Shown here in pieces: positions 52,301 to 61,657 of a DNA stretch of 64,000 nucleotides. The notes beneath the pieces were generated by a model. It was not told the origin of the DNA and ran no database searches. It worked only from the letters and a program-made list of their open reading frames with translations. Each line of letters begins with the position of its first letter. Within the stretch, counting starts at the first letter, position 1. The stretch is from NCBI GenBank assembly GCA_008828725.1, contig MEHQ01002858.1, forward strand, positions 89,145 to 153,144, given 5' to 3'. This stretch comes from Saccharina japonica. Taxonomy: Eukaryota; Sar; Phaeophyceae; Laminariales; Laminariaceae. Both the position numbers and the translations under genes were made by a program.

Positions 52301-53460
52301 CAAAAAAAGGTATACCTTTACCTCTATCGTAGCACGCCGTCCGGGAAAGGTTTAGTCGGGAGTTTACACCATGTGGCAACCTCTCCGTCCGCCCTTGAAA
52401 AGGTCCGCATGAAAAAAATAAAGGCCGAGGTGATGGATACTTGTCGTATATCCGGCGGGTACTCGTATATCCTATTTTTCTCTTGTCTCCTGTTTTTCGC
52501 CGCGGATATACTTTGCAACCTGCAACCACACATAATAACCTGAATGATAATACTATCACATCAAAATCATCAAGCTTCGTGTCTCTAAACGTGTACGTAC
52601 GTACCACTCTGATCCGAAATAGAAGGACCATTTCAACTAAATGTTAATGTACAAAAGGTCCTTATGTTCCGGGCCAGAATGGGACAAGTAGGAAGAAGAA
52701 CATGATCACCACCAGGGCAAGTGTGCTCGGTGTACGTAGTTGGTCGTTGGGCGTACGTTAACACGAAAGTATATATATAATGTGAAGATAGCACGAACGC
52801 AAACTCCATGGAAACCCCCCCAAGCGGACAACAGATCATATTATATAGTGCTATACGAAGTATACGAGTACTCTCTGCCGTTGGCTGCAGCTGCTGCGGC
52901 TGTGCACCATGTGTATATACATGAAACAAACAGGACGGCCAGAGACGACTAGAGACGGCATGCGACGTGCCACTCTTGACCCTAAATATAAGCACCGTTT
53001 GTATATTATTATTTAATTAAAATGGTGCTTATTGTTTGGGACAGAATGGTATGTAACAACAATGAATGTGTTTTCTGCGGTCGGTCGCTACGAAGCTCTA
53101 TAGGCACTGAGCTCTTCGCTCTTCGCTATAAGGCGCTGAGGTCTTCGTTAGGTATTAGGTATGTATCTGCGGGCTCTTCACATGCACAACGATAATGCCC
53201 AAGCGTCCCAAGCTTATTTCGCCAGCTCGTCGCCAGTGAAAGACTGGGTACATTGGATGTATGCACGATTAGCCCACACCTCCAAGGCAAGTAACGGACC
53301 GAATATGCATCTCAACTAAAAATCGGTGCCGTCCGTACAGCAAAGTACCGCACCGCATATCGTACCGCACCTTGCGTTGGCCGTCCTTATGAGGCTCCAC
53401 CACGACGCTCTTGCCGATGTCTTTCCAGGCGCTCTGGCCCTGTCCTCCTCCTGCTCCCAT
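43622..53460 (-). CDS. GME: GDP-mannose 3,5-epimerase
   Basis: Converts GDP-D-mannose to GDP-L-galactose (and GDP-L-gulose), a cytosolic step toward ascorbate and cell-wall sugars in plants. Seven exons, all GT-AG and in frame: 53,460-53,371, 49,822-49,706, 48,811-48,649, 48,343-48,198, 46,644-46,522, 45,463-45,278 and 43,849-43,622. The product has 350 residues; plant enzymes are near 375, with a longer N-terminus. It is an extended SDR: NAD-binding GGGAGFIGSH (34-43), NLAADMGGMGF, STAC (Cys146), YGLEK (Tyr175, Lys179), GGREKAPAAF (Lys218) and GVRGRNSDN (Arg307). These match Arabidopsis Cys145, Tyr174, Lys178, Lys217 and Arg306. The first exon starts MGAGGGQGQS; no ATG nearby fits better. 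Intron 1 (3.5 kb) is full of MITEs. Three donors begin gtgcggt. The last exon appears again at 41,718-41,945, probably by misassembly. Confidence 0.95.
44330..44565. repeat. Degenerate CAACC/CAACT repeat
   Basis: Runs of CAACCCAACC and CAACTCGACTCAACTCAG in GME intron 6. Confidence 0.8.
44751..44798 (-). pseudogene. Ghost of the 3' end of GME exon 6
   Basis: On minus it encodes RDYRLPFNLSGAEEM, against GDYRLPLNLGTEEM in the true exon at 45,278-45,463. A 3-base insertion and a lost donor (ATGGCGAG for ATGGTGAG) mark it as non-functional. Confidence 0.7.
44886..45245 (-). repeat. 118-bp tandem array of the dispersed G-run repeat
   Basis: Units start at 44,886, 45,004 and 45,122 (period 118), each GCTGCGCACCTGTTTGGTGA, ACACCCAACGTGCTCCGTCC, ...GGTCTATGGTCC..., CATGCACGACATGAGTACAC plus a C run. 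A fourth, more diverged unit ends at 45,245. Units 1 and 2 are nearly identical. Confidence 0.93.
45655..45775 (+). mobile_element. TACGG-GGACCATAGTA MITE, copy 3
   Basis: TTTACGGGGGACCATAGTG and the inverse ...TATGGCCCCCCTCCGTAATA enclose ACACACAAAGCCCTATATAT and CCAACAACATTTGGTC. Sits in GME intron 5. Confidence 0.72.
45985..46200 (+). repeat. Dispersed G-run repeat with its downstream block
   Basis: GGGGGCGGGGTGCAACTCAT, ATGACCATAGACC, GCCGGGACGGAGCACGTCGG, then CATTGCACCA...GAAGCGCCGCGAG and GCTGCATCCTACTAAG, linking the two repeat blocks seen at 40.7-41.4 kb. Confidence 0.8.
46203..46500. repeat. (GACA)n tetranucleotide tract
   Basis: About 300 bases of CAGA/GACA with variants, just inside GME intron 5. 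Cys/Val/Leu/Ser frames on minus are artefacts. Confidence 0.95.
46700..47945. other. GME intron 4, non-coding
   Basis: Three diverged units of GGCATGCCTTATT...GAGCTGGGTG...AAGCC (46.7-46.93 kb), poly(A) runs and GTAC-type words. No exon expected or seen. Confidence 0.5.
47950..48133. mobile_element. MITE with ACACCTAATAAGAAAC termini
   Basis: GGACACCTAATAAGAAAC at 47,963 and its inverse GTTTCTTATTAGGTGTCC at 48,106, with TACAGCA words outside, form a clear terminal inverted repeat of about 25 bases. It ends 65 bases from a GME exon, within the intron. A related end occurs at 60,765. Confidence 0.75.
48940..49350. repeat. GGGGACAGGGGATAGGGGAC minisatellite
   Basis: Units of ACATGTTACAGGGGACAGG and GGATAGGGG, interrupted by short copies of the DLRTLS end of GME exon 3 (for example 49,130-49,180, 49,340-49,400 and 49,515-49,575). 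Those copies are exon-derived fragments within GME intron 2. Confidence 0.8.
49130..49575 (-). pseudogene. Three GME exon 3 start fragments in intron 2
   Basis: Minus reading of 49,176-49,126, 49,390-49,345 and 49,561-49,510 gives variants of (E)LCSVFAHPDLRILS, ...VFAHTGLRAL and LCIVFVHTNLRTLS, close to EFCSVFAHTDLRTLS of exon 3, each preceded by ...(a)gacag(g)a. They are tandem decayed copies, separated by GA-rich and GGGGACA repeats. Confidence 0.75.
50115..50300 (-). mobile_element. tRNA-related SINE, copy 2 (5' truncated)
   Basis: On + it starts with a poly(T) (the poly(A) tail on minus), then CATCCCATTTATTATGTTCG, TAGTCGTAACTCAGATCCGG, GGTCACAAAGTAGGCTCCTC and the core TTTTTATCGCGAGAAGAC and TTCTTCCCTCGTCGACTCG. 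The tRNA-like head is missing, as expected for 5' truncation during reverse transcription. In GME intron 1. Confidence 0.85.
50569..50817. mobile_element. Harbinger-like fold-back MITE, copy A
   Basis: GGGCCCGAATTAACGAG at 50,572 and ...CGTTAAAACGGGCCC ending 50,814, flanked by TAA on each side. Almost the whole element is an inverted repeat (TTGGTCAACACACGCACCAG on the left arm, its complement on the right). TAA/TTA target sites and G-rich ends fit PIF/Harbinger elements. Confidence 0.82.
50815..51651. mobile_element. Harbinger-like element, longer copy B
   Basis: 831 bp (50,818-51,648), TAA on both sides, ends GGGCCCATCTTAACGAAGAC and GTCTTCGTTAAAACGGGCCC. The left arm matches copies A and C through TTGGTCAACACACGCACCAG. 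The centre (50,940-51,590) is different and holds only short frames with no recognisable transposase. It shares its left TAA with the right end of copy A. Confidence 0.78.
51749..51845. mobile_element. piggyBac-like MITE, best-preserved copy
   Basis: TTAA at 51,749-51,752 and 51,842-51,845 enclose an 89-bp element. Its ends CCCTTTTACAACTGCAGTCC and (inverse strand) CCCTTTTAGAACTGCAGTCC continue as inverted repeats for about 36 bases with two mismatches. The centre has TTAGAATTAGAGTGG. Confidence 0.9.
51992..52208. mobile_element. Harbinger-like fold-back MITE, copy C
   Basis: GGGCCCGTTTTAACGAG at 51,995 and CGTTAATATGGGCCC ending 52,205, flanked by TTA (51,992-51,994 and 52,206-52,208). Arms carry TTGGTCAACACACGCACCAG and its complement. 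Confidence 0.85.
52209..53370. other. Proximal part of GME intron 1, non-coding
   Basis: No exon seen. GTAC-rich words and a short repeated GCTCTTCGCT...GCGCTGAG block at 53.1 kb. Confidence 0.5.
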
Positions 53461-54737
53461 TAGTAATATGATACAGCAGTAGCAGCAGCAACACCGGTAC
53501 AAAATATCAAAATATAAGCGAAGTACGAGTATCAGTAGCAGTATCAAAGTCACCCATGGGGCCCACGGGTCAAAACTCTTATTGGACCGGCGGACCAGAG
53601 GACCAGGAAGGACGGAAATCGGAAATCGGACGACGCTAATTTGTAAAAAGATATCAATATCATATAAAATATACCGCTCTGTCCCGATGAATTAATACCG
53701 TTTTATTTTTTTAATAAATGGTTCTAACTTCGGGACAGAATCATGTTACATTACGACGTACTCGTATATATCACGAGTATGTCATATAATATGTATACCA
53801 GGTACCTGGTACCGGTATATGATATGATATGTACAATATAGGATACTACGAAGATCAAACAGAGACATGATACGTAATATATCTGTATATACGATAATTG
53901 GATATCACACATATAAGATGAGAGATGCCTGCCGTGAGTTCTCAGAGCAAACATATATATTCCATGGACTGCAGCTCTTAACCACAGCAGCAGCCCACAC
54001 GCTACTCCGCTAACCCTACCCTTGACCCCAATCCTATACATGCGCACCAACTATTAATAAGTGGGAGCAGGGTGCAAAAGGGGATCTGGTCCGGCTAGGA
54101 TCAGGGTTAGTAGAGGTGTTGACCAATCAAAATGGAGCTGTATGTAGTCTATTGGGCACCTCGTTTAGCCCCTACAACCTACAACACTAAAACACTCACA
54201 ATATAGTGTGGACTGCACCCGCGTTTTTGGGGGGAAAACTACTTGGATTTAGTGTGGTATACTATTTCCAGTAGTAAAAGGGTTAAGTGCTACGATAAGC
54301 AGTCCATAGCAGGTTGTAAATAGGCGCCGTCGTGAGTTCTGGCAGTTCGACAGAAATGGCCGATAAGAAGCTTGACTGGAAATTACCCGTACCCGATTAC
54401 TTACTCATGTTTGCCTGGTAGCAAATAGTAGCACACCAGTATAGCAGTGTATATATATACTTCATGCATCGGTCACGCGCTAATATATGGGCCCTAGACA
54501 ACAAGAGTAAAACGGTCGTAGCCCATATCATATGTACGGGATCGCCTGCTGTAAACATTAGTTTGTACCCCCTAGATGAAAAATCAGAGAGGCACTAGGG
54601 TTAATGGGCTATTATGGAGACAAAAGGGTACAGGAAGCTGGTACGTATACGAAGCAGGTATGTACCTGAAGCAGTAGTAGACAGAGGGGAACCAAGCGTA
54701 CTACTATTCCGATTCCCCTCGTCTACCATGTGCACGT
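53461..54737. other. Upstream of GME; no gene seen
   Basis: Presumed promoter side of GME. Contains GTATAC/GGTACC palindromic words and a decayed piggyBac-like MITE at 54.2 kb. No TATA box assigned. Confidence 0.45.
54168..54286. mobile_element. piggyBac-like MITE, diverged copy
   Basis: TTTGGGGGGAAAACTACTTG, GATTTAGTGTGG and AGTAGTAAAAGGG-TTAA keep the right end and centre. The left TTAA has decayed to TTAG. Confidence 0.65.
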
Positions 54738-55068
54738 AGTGTTCGGTACCGAGAAACACATCGATGGGCATACGATATCTCGATATCAGTCCCTAAAATT
54801 CGGGATATAGATACGATATCTCGATTTATCGTATCTTCTGACATCGCATGATATCGGGTATGATACCACGATATATCGTGATATATCGTGCGAGATATTA
54901 TATGTCGTTCGGTACACAATATGTATATTTTGATCGCAATATATTGCATGATATAAGATACACGATATGATATCGAGATATCCCGAAAATAATCTCGATA
55001 TTGATATCGATATACCCCGAAAATATCGCATGATAGTATCGAGAATTCTAGATGCGATACCGAACACT
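54738..55068. mobile_element. Palindromic element with AGTGTTCGGTA termini
   Basis: AGTGTTCGGTA at 54,738 and TACCGAACACT ending 55,068 are perfect 11-base inverted ends. The inside is dense in self-complementary words (ATATCGATAT, GATATATC, TCGCATGATA). Target duplication unclear. Confidence 0.7.
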
Positions 55069-55243
55069 ACGCCTGTGGAGTATATCTACACATAATATCG
55101 TTATCGACATCATGCGATATATCGCATGATATCGGTATCGAGATATCCCAAAAATATGATCGATATCGATATCGATGTACCCCGAAAATATCGCATGATA
55201 TATCGAGAATTTTATTAATAGGTATAATACGATACCGAACACT
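55069..55243. mobile_element. Partial tandem copy of the AGTGTTCGGTA element
   Basis: Repeats the right half: TACCCCGAAAATATCGCATG, TATCGAGAATT and the end GATACCGAACACT. The left terminus is missing. Confidence 0.68.
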
Positions 55244-55390
55244 AACGTCGCGCCTCATTTGAGAGGTGTGACATCACTTACTTCTTCTAACAACCCTAAG
55301 AACGTTCCCATATTTATGAATGTGGACTCCATCACACTACGAGTAACCCTAACCCTATACACCACCTCTACCCCTTATATACCCCGGGCC

Positions 55391-55477
55391 TTAAGCCCTT
55401 GACCCCTGCTCCACAAATTTGGGGACAAAGTACTTGGAATTAGTGCGGGACGTTTTTTTTAGTTCTGAATGGGTTAA
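55391..55477. mobile_element. piggyBac-like MITE, copy near 55.4 kb
   Basis: TTAA at 55,391-55,394 and 55,474-55,477 enclose GCCCTTGACCCCTGCT, then TTTGGGGACAAAGTACTTGG, AATTAGTGCGGGA and AGTTCTGAATGGG. Confidence 0.75.
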
Positions 55478-56024
55478 CGGTTAACGCCGAATCATGCCCT
55501 CAGACTCGAAAATTGATAGTCAACCACTCAATCGGTCGGACTCACAGCTGACGTGTTGTACTATTACTATTAATAAATCTAAAGGGATTATGATGCCCTC
55601 TGTGGCTATCCGAGACTATGATTCGGGGTTAAGAGTAGGCAGAGGTCTCGTGTATACGGTTATTGCAATAGGGGTACTATTAATAGTACAAAACATATGT
55701 TTTGAAACCCGAGGGATCGCAAATAGGCGCTCCCCACACTTACCGCATACGTGTAGGTCGCGCGTGTTCTATTTTTTTATCCTCCTGAATGGGATGCATC
55801 TACTCGTATATACGGGTACTACTAGACCTATTTAATCCTCGAGGCCCTCAGGCCCTCAGGATTAAATACGTCTACTGCTGTATGTTAAACACTCTTTCTT
55901 GGGTCCCCAGAGATTGTGACGAGCTTCGGACCAGGCACGTACGGCCCCCATACGAAGGCCAAAGGCCCCGCTGTTCAGAAGGGGGGGGGAGTGCTATAAG
56001 GCTTAGATTGGGTTGTTTGTTGGT

Positions 56025-56271
56025 GTCTTCACATTAAACTTGTTTCAGTTGCTAATCCCTATACGTAGTCTGATCTAGCAAGATCACAGGCCGTGGTCAC
56101 AAAAGTGCTAGAGCCATCAGAGAATCCTAAAGAACACGCACACTTACCAGGGAAAGGATACACAAGTCCGAAGGGGTACACCTAAAATCCCTACAGCATG
56201 TTAAGCGTGTCCAAAACTGAACTACACGCCCGCAATCTCCATTCGACTACAGCAGCATCGCCTCCCCCCCC
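56025..56271 (+). repeat. 245-bp direct repeat, copy 1
   Basis: TCTTCACATTAAACTTGTTT through GCAATCTCCATTCGACTACA and a C run, about 93 percent like 56,905-57,147. The pair flank 630 bases. Termini do not show a clear TG...CA, so an LTR origin is unproven. Confidence 0.85.
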
Positions 56272-56904
56272 GTAATGGGACAACTCGTACACGGGGTATG
56301 GCTGCGTCACGGGGACAGGTGGACGGTGCCTCGGATGAACCCCATGAGGGGCAGAGAAGAAGACGCGATGATGTTGAAATGCATATATAATTAATGTCCC
56401 ATTGAAGATATAATACTGGCCCCCGGACGAACCGAGGATATATGTTACTCAATACGGTCACCAATCGAACAACACAACTCACTGCCCAGAGTAGGTCAAA
56501 GCATCATAAAAGATTACAAGATGCTGGGACTGTCACCCAACCATGCTACGAACCTTCCCGGCCAATAGCTATTTATCCGAATGATCGTATACCTAGGCTA
56601 CAAGAAAAATAAACTCATATATAAATCAACCATGTACCCGATTCCATACTAAGTATATTACTATGACGGAACATCTTTATTCCCCGACACGTATAATACC
56701 AAATGGAGAATACATAATACAGACATGACTTCAACCTGCCGGACTAGTACATTACCACTTCTTCAAGGCACGACTGCCTGTGGCAACAAAACACCGAAGA
56801 TGGAAAACGTACCCCTATAACCCTATCCAATCTAACAAGTACGACAGCTCATATGAGAACACGCCACACCTGGTCCACTATGTTGTTGTTGTTGTTGTTG
56901 TTAT

Positions 56905-57147
56905 CTTCACATTAAACTCGTTTCAGTTGCTAATCCCTATAGTCTGATCTAGCAAGATCACGGCCCGTGGTCACAAAAGTGCTAGAGCCATCAGAGAATC
57001 CTAAAGAACACGTACACTTAGCAGGGAAAGGATACACAAGTCCGAAGAGGTACACAAAATCCCTACAGCATGTTATGCGTGTCCAAAACTGAACTACACG
57101 CCCGCAATCTCCATTCGACTACAGCAGCATCGCCCCCCCCCCCCCCC
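56905..57147 (+). repeat. 245-bp direct repeat, copy 2
   Basis: Second copy, preceded by a (TTG)n tract where copy 1 has TTGTTTGTTGG. Confidence 0.85.
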
Positions 57148-57929
57148 TCCCACTCTTTACCAATGAAATTGCCGACTACAGCGTGACTGCTGTCTGAAGT
57201 GCTGTCTGTACAAAAACACACGGTAGGCGTGGGAACAAGATGGAGCACGCAGCTGCTGTCTGAAGTGCTGCCGGAATGACAGTCCGCGGGCACACAGTGA
57301 AAAAGAACAGCCAACCAAAGCCATCACGTCAATTGACAATTACCCGAATCTATCCTGAACGTCTGTGTTAGGCACAGCATTATAAACATCGACACTGATT
57401 AGGAATCGTTCCACATTGAAGGGGTCTTCCACGATCAGTGACACAATTAAGGCACCCGGGGTGTCCGCGCCATCTCTGCCGCGTCTCTCTACAAAACCAG
57501 TGACGTCATCAACACAACAACATCGGTAAAAGGAGCCCAACGGACTAATTAATGCCTTTGTCACAAATGGCATCGACGGGAGACGGGAGGACATGGGTTG
57601 CAGCGGTCGCGAGTTCGAATCTCACCACCACCACCAAGAAAAGCGAAATTCCTCATGTCAAGAATCTGAAAACACTTACGTATGGATCCCCAGAAATTGA
57701 AACCGCGTGTTGGTCACACGCGTCGACCCGTATATCCGGTCCGTTCCAGGGGGGGGAGAGTGCTATAAGGCCTAGATTGGGTCCTCGTACGTGGGTAATT
57801 TACCAGCACGAAGCCCAGCGGACTACGTAATGCCTTAACATTTAGCTCTACGTACATACAAAAAGGAGCACCGGGTCTCTCACAAGAAACCGGGCCAAAG
57901 GCCCAAGGAAGACTTCGTATTGGAAAGGG
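57148..57929. other. No gene seen
   Basis: Includes GAGTGCTATAAGGCCTAGAT at 57,757, shared with 55,990, and a B-box-like GAGTTCGAATCTC at 57,610 with no A-box in place (possible SINE scrap). Confidence 0.45.
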
Positions 57930-58275
57930 CGCACGGTCGCCCCGGTGGTCTAACAGGTAACCACGAAGCCTGTTAGGTTGGAGGTAGGGGGTTCGAGTTT
58001 CCGTATGGATTTTTTTTTTCTCAAATGACACCAACTGTTGTCGAGAGCGCATATTATATATAGCGTGGGTAAGCACAATTCGACGAGAGTTGACGAGGGA
58101 AGAAAGTGCTGCAATCTTCTCGCGATAAAAATGCAAGGCAAGAACCGTAGTGGGGGAGGAGGGAGAAGAGCCTACTTTGTGACCCCGGATCTGAGTTACG
58201 ACTATTTAATAGGAAGGAGAGAGAAAGGAAGGGAGAAGATGATAAATGGGATGGAAAAAAAAAAAAAAAAAAAGC
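57930..58275 (+). mobile_element. tRNA-related SINE, full-length copy 3
   Basis: Head with A-box-like GGTGGTCTAACAGG and B-box GGGTTCGAGTTTCC. Body GAGAGCGC, GCGTGGGTAAGC, GACGAGGGAAGAAAGTGCTG, CTCGCGATAAAAATGCAAGG and CTACTTTGTGACCCCGGATC. Tail AAATGGGATGG plus about 19 A. No protein. No clear target duplication. Confidence 0.87.
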
Positions 58276-58407
58276 ACACACACATCAGAAAGCTCACCGA
58301 CCCCCACATCATGGTCTTATCATATATATGGTAGATCATTCCTGGGCAGATAGATTCCTGATGATCTTGTACATACGATCTGTATATATACAAGTATAGT
58401 ACGAATA

Positions 58408-58490
58408 GCTCATACTGCCGGGTGGGGAGCCGTATGACCTGTGTGACCTGCATGGTCCTTTCACATGTTTCCTTGGTTGAATCTATCTGT
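58408..58490 (+). repeat. Repeat shared with 63,078-63,150
   Basis: TAGCTCATACTGCCGGGTGG, GGAGCCGTATGACCTG, CCTGCATGG and TTTCCTTGGTTG occur in the same order at 63.1 kb. Both lie next to a SINE. Confidence 0.75.
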
Positions 58491-58529
58491 ACTCTACGTA
58501 CAGTAGATGAGGGCATTACATTAGTTAGG

Positions 58530-58676
58530 TGTTGCTGTTGCGCGGACGCAACACTTGGGTCAAATTAACCGTTTTGCGCAACAGCAGTCGCCGCGACGCT
58601 GGTTGCGCGCAGCGCAACACGCGATTTCGGGCGCGCAACATTTCTCGCCGCAGGCGATTTTTTTTGTTGCGCGTTT
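58530..58676. repeat. TTGCGCAA/GCGCAAC cluster
   Basis: Nine or so TTGCGC or GCGCAA words, many overlapping palindromes (GTTGCGCGCAGCGCAAC), in an otherwise AT-rich stretch. Confidence 0.8.
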
Positions 58677-60764
58677 AGTTCTCGCCGGACGGGACGACTA
58701 ATTCATGCCCTGCTCTAGATCCAGCACAACCTCTCACGACGGCAAGCGAGATAACTATTAATACATTTTGTTTGTAGAGTAGAGTAGATAATGACCTGTC
58801 TGAAACCTGTGTTCCACACTAATTTCAGGGCAACTCGCTGAGTTCCTTGAAGTGCTTTTTCTCACGAGAGGGCCGAACGAAGCTCTTCACGTGTTATTAG
58901 CCCGGCGACTCCCCTGTCGGGGATCATAACAATGTCGTACTCGTATGTAGAACACGTACTACGACGTACGACCATCGCAATTGTGTGTGTGTGTTCCGTC
59001 CTCCTTTCTACCCGTCGACATGGTAATTTTTCTGTCACATCTCCTCCGGGAGAAGCACGACACTTTCTTTCTTTGTCTTTTGTTATCGTTTTTGTTTGTT
59101 TGTTGATCCGTTTTCTTTTTTAATTCTTTATTTTTTCCTTCTCGCTTCTTCTGTTCTTTTTTTTCTCTTTCACGCAGCTGTATTGCTAGCAGGGTAGGTC
59201 GTGTCTGTCGTATATGGCACTGCATTGTCTGCTCTGCTTACTGCACTGCACAGAGTACTCTGTACTCTGTGTCGTAACTTTGTGACCACAGAACTGGTAC
59301 CTCTCTACGTAGGATGAAGAATCGGCACAGACGCTGGGTGTGTGTGTGTGTGTGTGTGTGTGTCTGGATGTCGACGGTAATTTGCGTTTATTTTGTTTTG
59401 GTTTTTCTCTGTTTCACAGTCTGTGACCACAGAATTTGTATCTCTCTAGGATTGGGAATCAGGACAGGCACTGGGTGTACTGATGTGGTTGAGTAGAAAG
59501 AACGGGTTTAATGTGAAGACAACAACAACAACAACAACAGCCAACGCACAGCAGTATGATAGAAATATGTACCTGGCAAGTACACGCACGCGCAGACTGA
59601 CCACACCGGGCCGAACAATCCCTCCTTTCTTTACCCTTTTCCCCTTTTTTCGCATCGGCTTGTTGACCCTCTCGTATAATATATATATACTTCGAAGTAT
59701 ATAGCATAACCGTGGCAAAGTGTGCCCGTGGCAGCCCATGATGTTTTCACAATTAGTAAATATGATACCAGTACCTGGTGTGAACCTTCATACTTTTGGG
59801 TCTCCCACTTAAGAGGCCAGCCTTGACATTTCCCTGGCCTCTTACCGGTACTCTCAGCTCTTCATTGCCGAGGGGACACAGCTAGTCCTGGTACGATTTT
59901 TCTTCGTTGTTTCTCCGATTCATTTTGTCGATTCATCAAAAAAAAAAAAAAAGAGAGGTGGTTTCGATTCATTTCCTCGATTCATAAAAAACAGGAGTGG
60001 TGCTTTGCGCACGCAGAGCATCATGCGCGGCCGATGGCCGATGGTAACCTTCCTTACACGGAACGAGATGGCACCAATTATCCGAGGCTGGATGCATCAT
60101 TGATTGCTCTGATTGAGAGTGATGCTTGCCAAGGCTGAGAGAGGCTGATCAACTGCTGTGCTTGGGACCTCTCGCCCGAAATGCGACAGCCTCTCACGAA
60201 TTTCTGTTTGTTGTTTGTTTTCTTCGTAACCTTTTTGTTTTTGTGGTCGTTGTCCCGTTTGCCGTGTACATTTTGCCGTGCAATACAAAAATAATGCGCA
60301 ATTTTATTTTATTTTCAAACTTTTTGTTTTGTGCCTGTTGTCCTGTTCATGTATATATCATATCATACAATGTCCTTGATATCATATATATGGACATGCA
60401 TGGTGCGTGCCCAGACGTCCTTCTTCCTGCACCCTGCACGCACGAGCTCTTGGCATTTGCAAGTAGTCGCACTGGACCAATTCAACAACATCTTCTATAT
60501 ATATGATTACACTTTCGTCTGATATACTTCCTTGAGCGAGCGTGGCGGGCGGCGAATAGCCGCCCGCGGAGCGCAGCCTTGTATGCGCTACTAACGTCCC
60601 TGAAATCTAGCCCGTGGAAACAAAACAGGCTATATACGAGGTCGTATACTTCGCATATATACTGCTATTAATAACTGTAGAAAAAAACGCCTCCATGTCT
60701 TGAACGAAGAAAGTAAGTACGAACTCGTATTTATGTATTTATATGATACATAAGATATACACTA
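58677..60764. other. No gene seen (2.1 kb)
   Basis: T-rich and TTTG-rich runs, a (GT)n tract at 59,338-59,363, an (AAC)n tract at 59,519-59,536 and a CCACAGAA.TGGTACCTCTCT-type duplication at 59.29 and 59.43 kb. Confidence 0.5.
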
Positions 60765-60928
60765 CCGGCCCTCTCATAAGAAAGTGCCCACAAGAAACTC
60801 AGCCTAAACATTACGGGGGAAATAAGAAAGTCGGCAGCTATTATACTGAAGTCAGTGTGGGACACACCCCCTTTTCAAATAAGAAAGTCAGCCTAAGCCC
60901 GATTTCTGGTTTCTTATGAGCGGGCCGG
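60765..60928. mobile_element. MITE with CCGGCCC-CTCATAAGAAA termini
   Basis: CCGGCCCTCTCATAAGAAA and TTTCTTATGAGCGGGCCGG are 19-base inverted ends with one mismatch. Inside, AATAAGAAAGTC occurs twice. The AATAAGAAA word links it to the 47,950 element. Confidence 0.78.
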
Positions 60929-61135
60929 TACTGTACTCCTCTGGTACCCTAGATAATATAATGCCAGATATGTACGTGCACCGCAGTACCGCCGTATATA
61001 CCAGACCACCAGTGGGCAACATCACGGGTATGTACGTACGAGTATGATACGTACAAACAAAAAGTTTGGTAATAAAAGCGCAGTGTGGTCAATGAAATGG
61101 GCAGTGGGCAACAGTATACCTGGTAAACAAAGAAA

Positions 61136-61330
61136 GTGTGGTCAAAGGGCGTCGCTCGCATCATCCCGTCGTCGTACGGCAGACGGCAGACCGAATGGCC
61201 AAATGGTTTGATATGCTCTCTGCTGCTGCTTTCGTGGCACGGCCCTGTACGGACGGATGGGCGAGCCAGGTCCGCGCGCAACATCCGCGATATCATAACG
61301 TACAACGTGCACAACACCCGCGTACCTTGA
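61136..61330. other. GC-rich island, possible exon, strand undecided
   Basis: A GC-richer block in AT-rich DNA, open on + (64 codons, ending ITYNVHNTRVP) and on minus. No splice frame fixes it. Confidence 0.2.
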
Positions 61331-61657
61331 TATATACCCTGATATACCTGGTATTTATGTACATATTCCATATCCGGTATATATACCTGGTATATACGAC
61401 CAGGTATGATTCGATATGATATACGATACGAGCGTGCGCTGCTTGATGTTGTCGTGGCGTGCGTGCTGGGTGGCACCACTCGCGGCGGACGGCAAGACAC
61501 CTGCTGGACAATCCTTCACGCGTAGTCATGTAACCTGTAATCGTTCAAGCAGACTGCTGTGCTACTACTGTACTACTCTGTGCAATATCGGAGCGTTCGA
61601 ACACGTTGGAACATTCCCAGAAAATATCCGCGTCGTATGTATGATATCTCCTTTCTT

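Noticed and set aside
55339-55355. AACCCTAACCCTA telomere-like word
   Set aside because: Only two units, internal; too short to indicate a chromosome end or fusion.
57935-58010. Possible tRNA gene on +
   Set aside because: Good B box, but the cloverleaf does not form and a SINE body with poly(A) follows.
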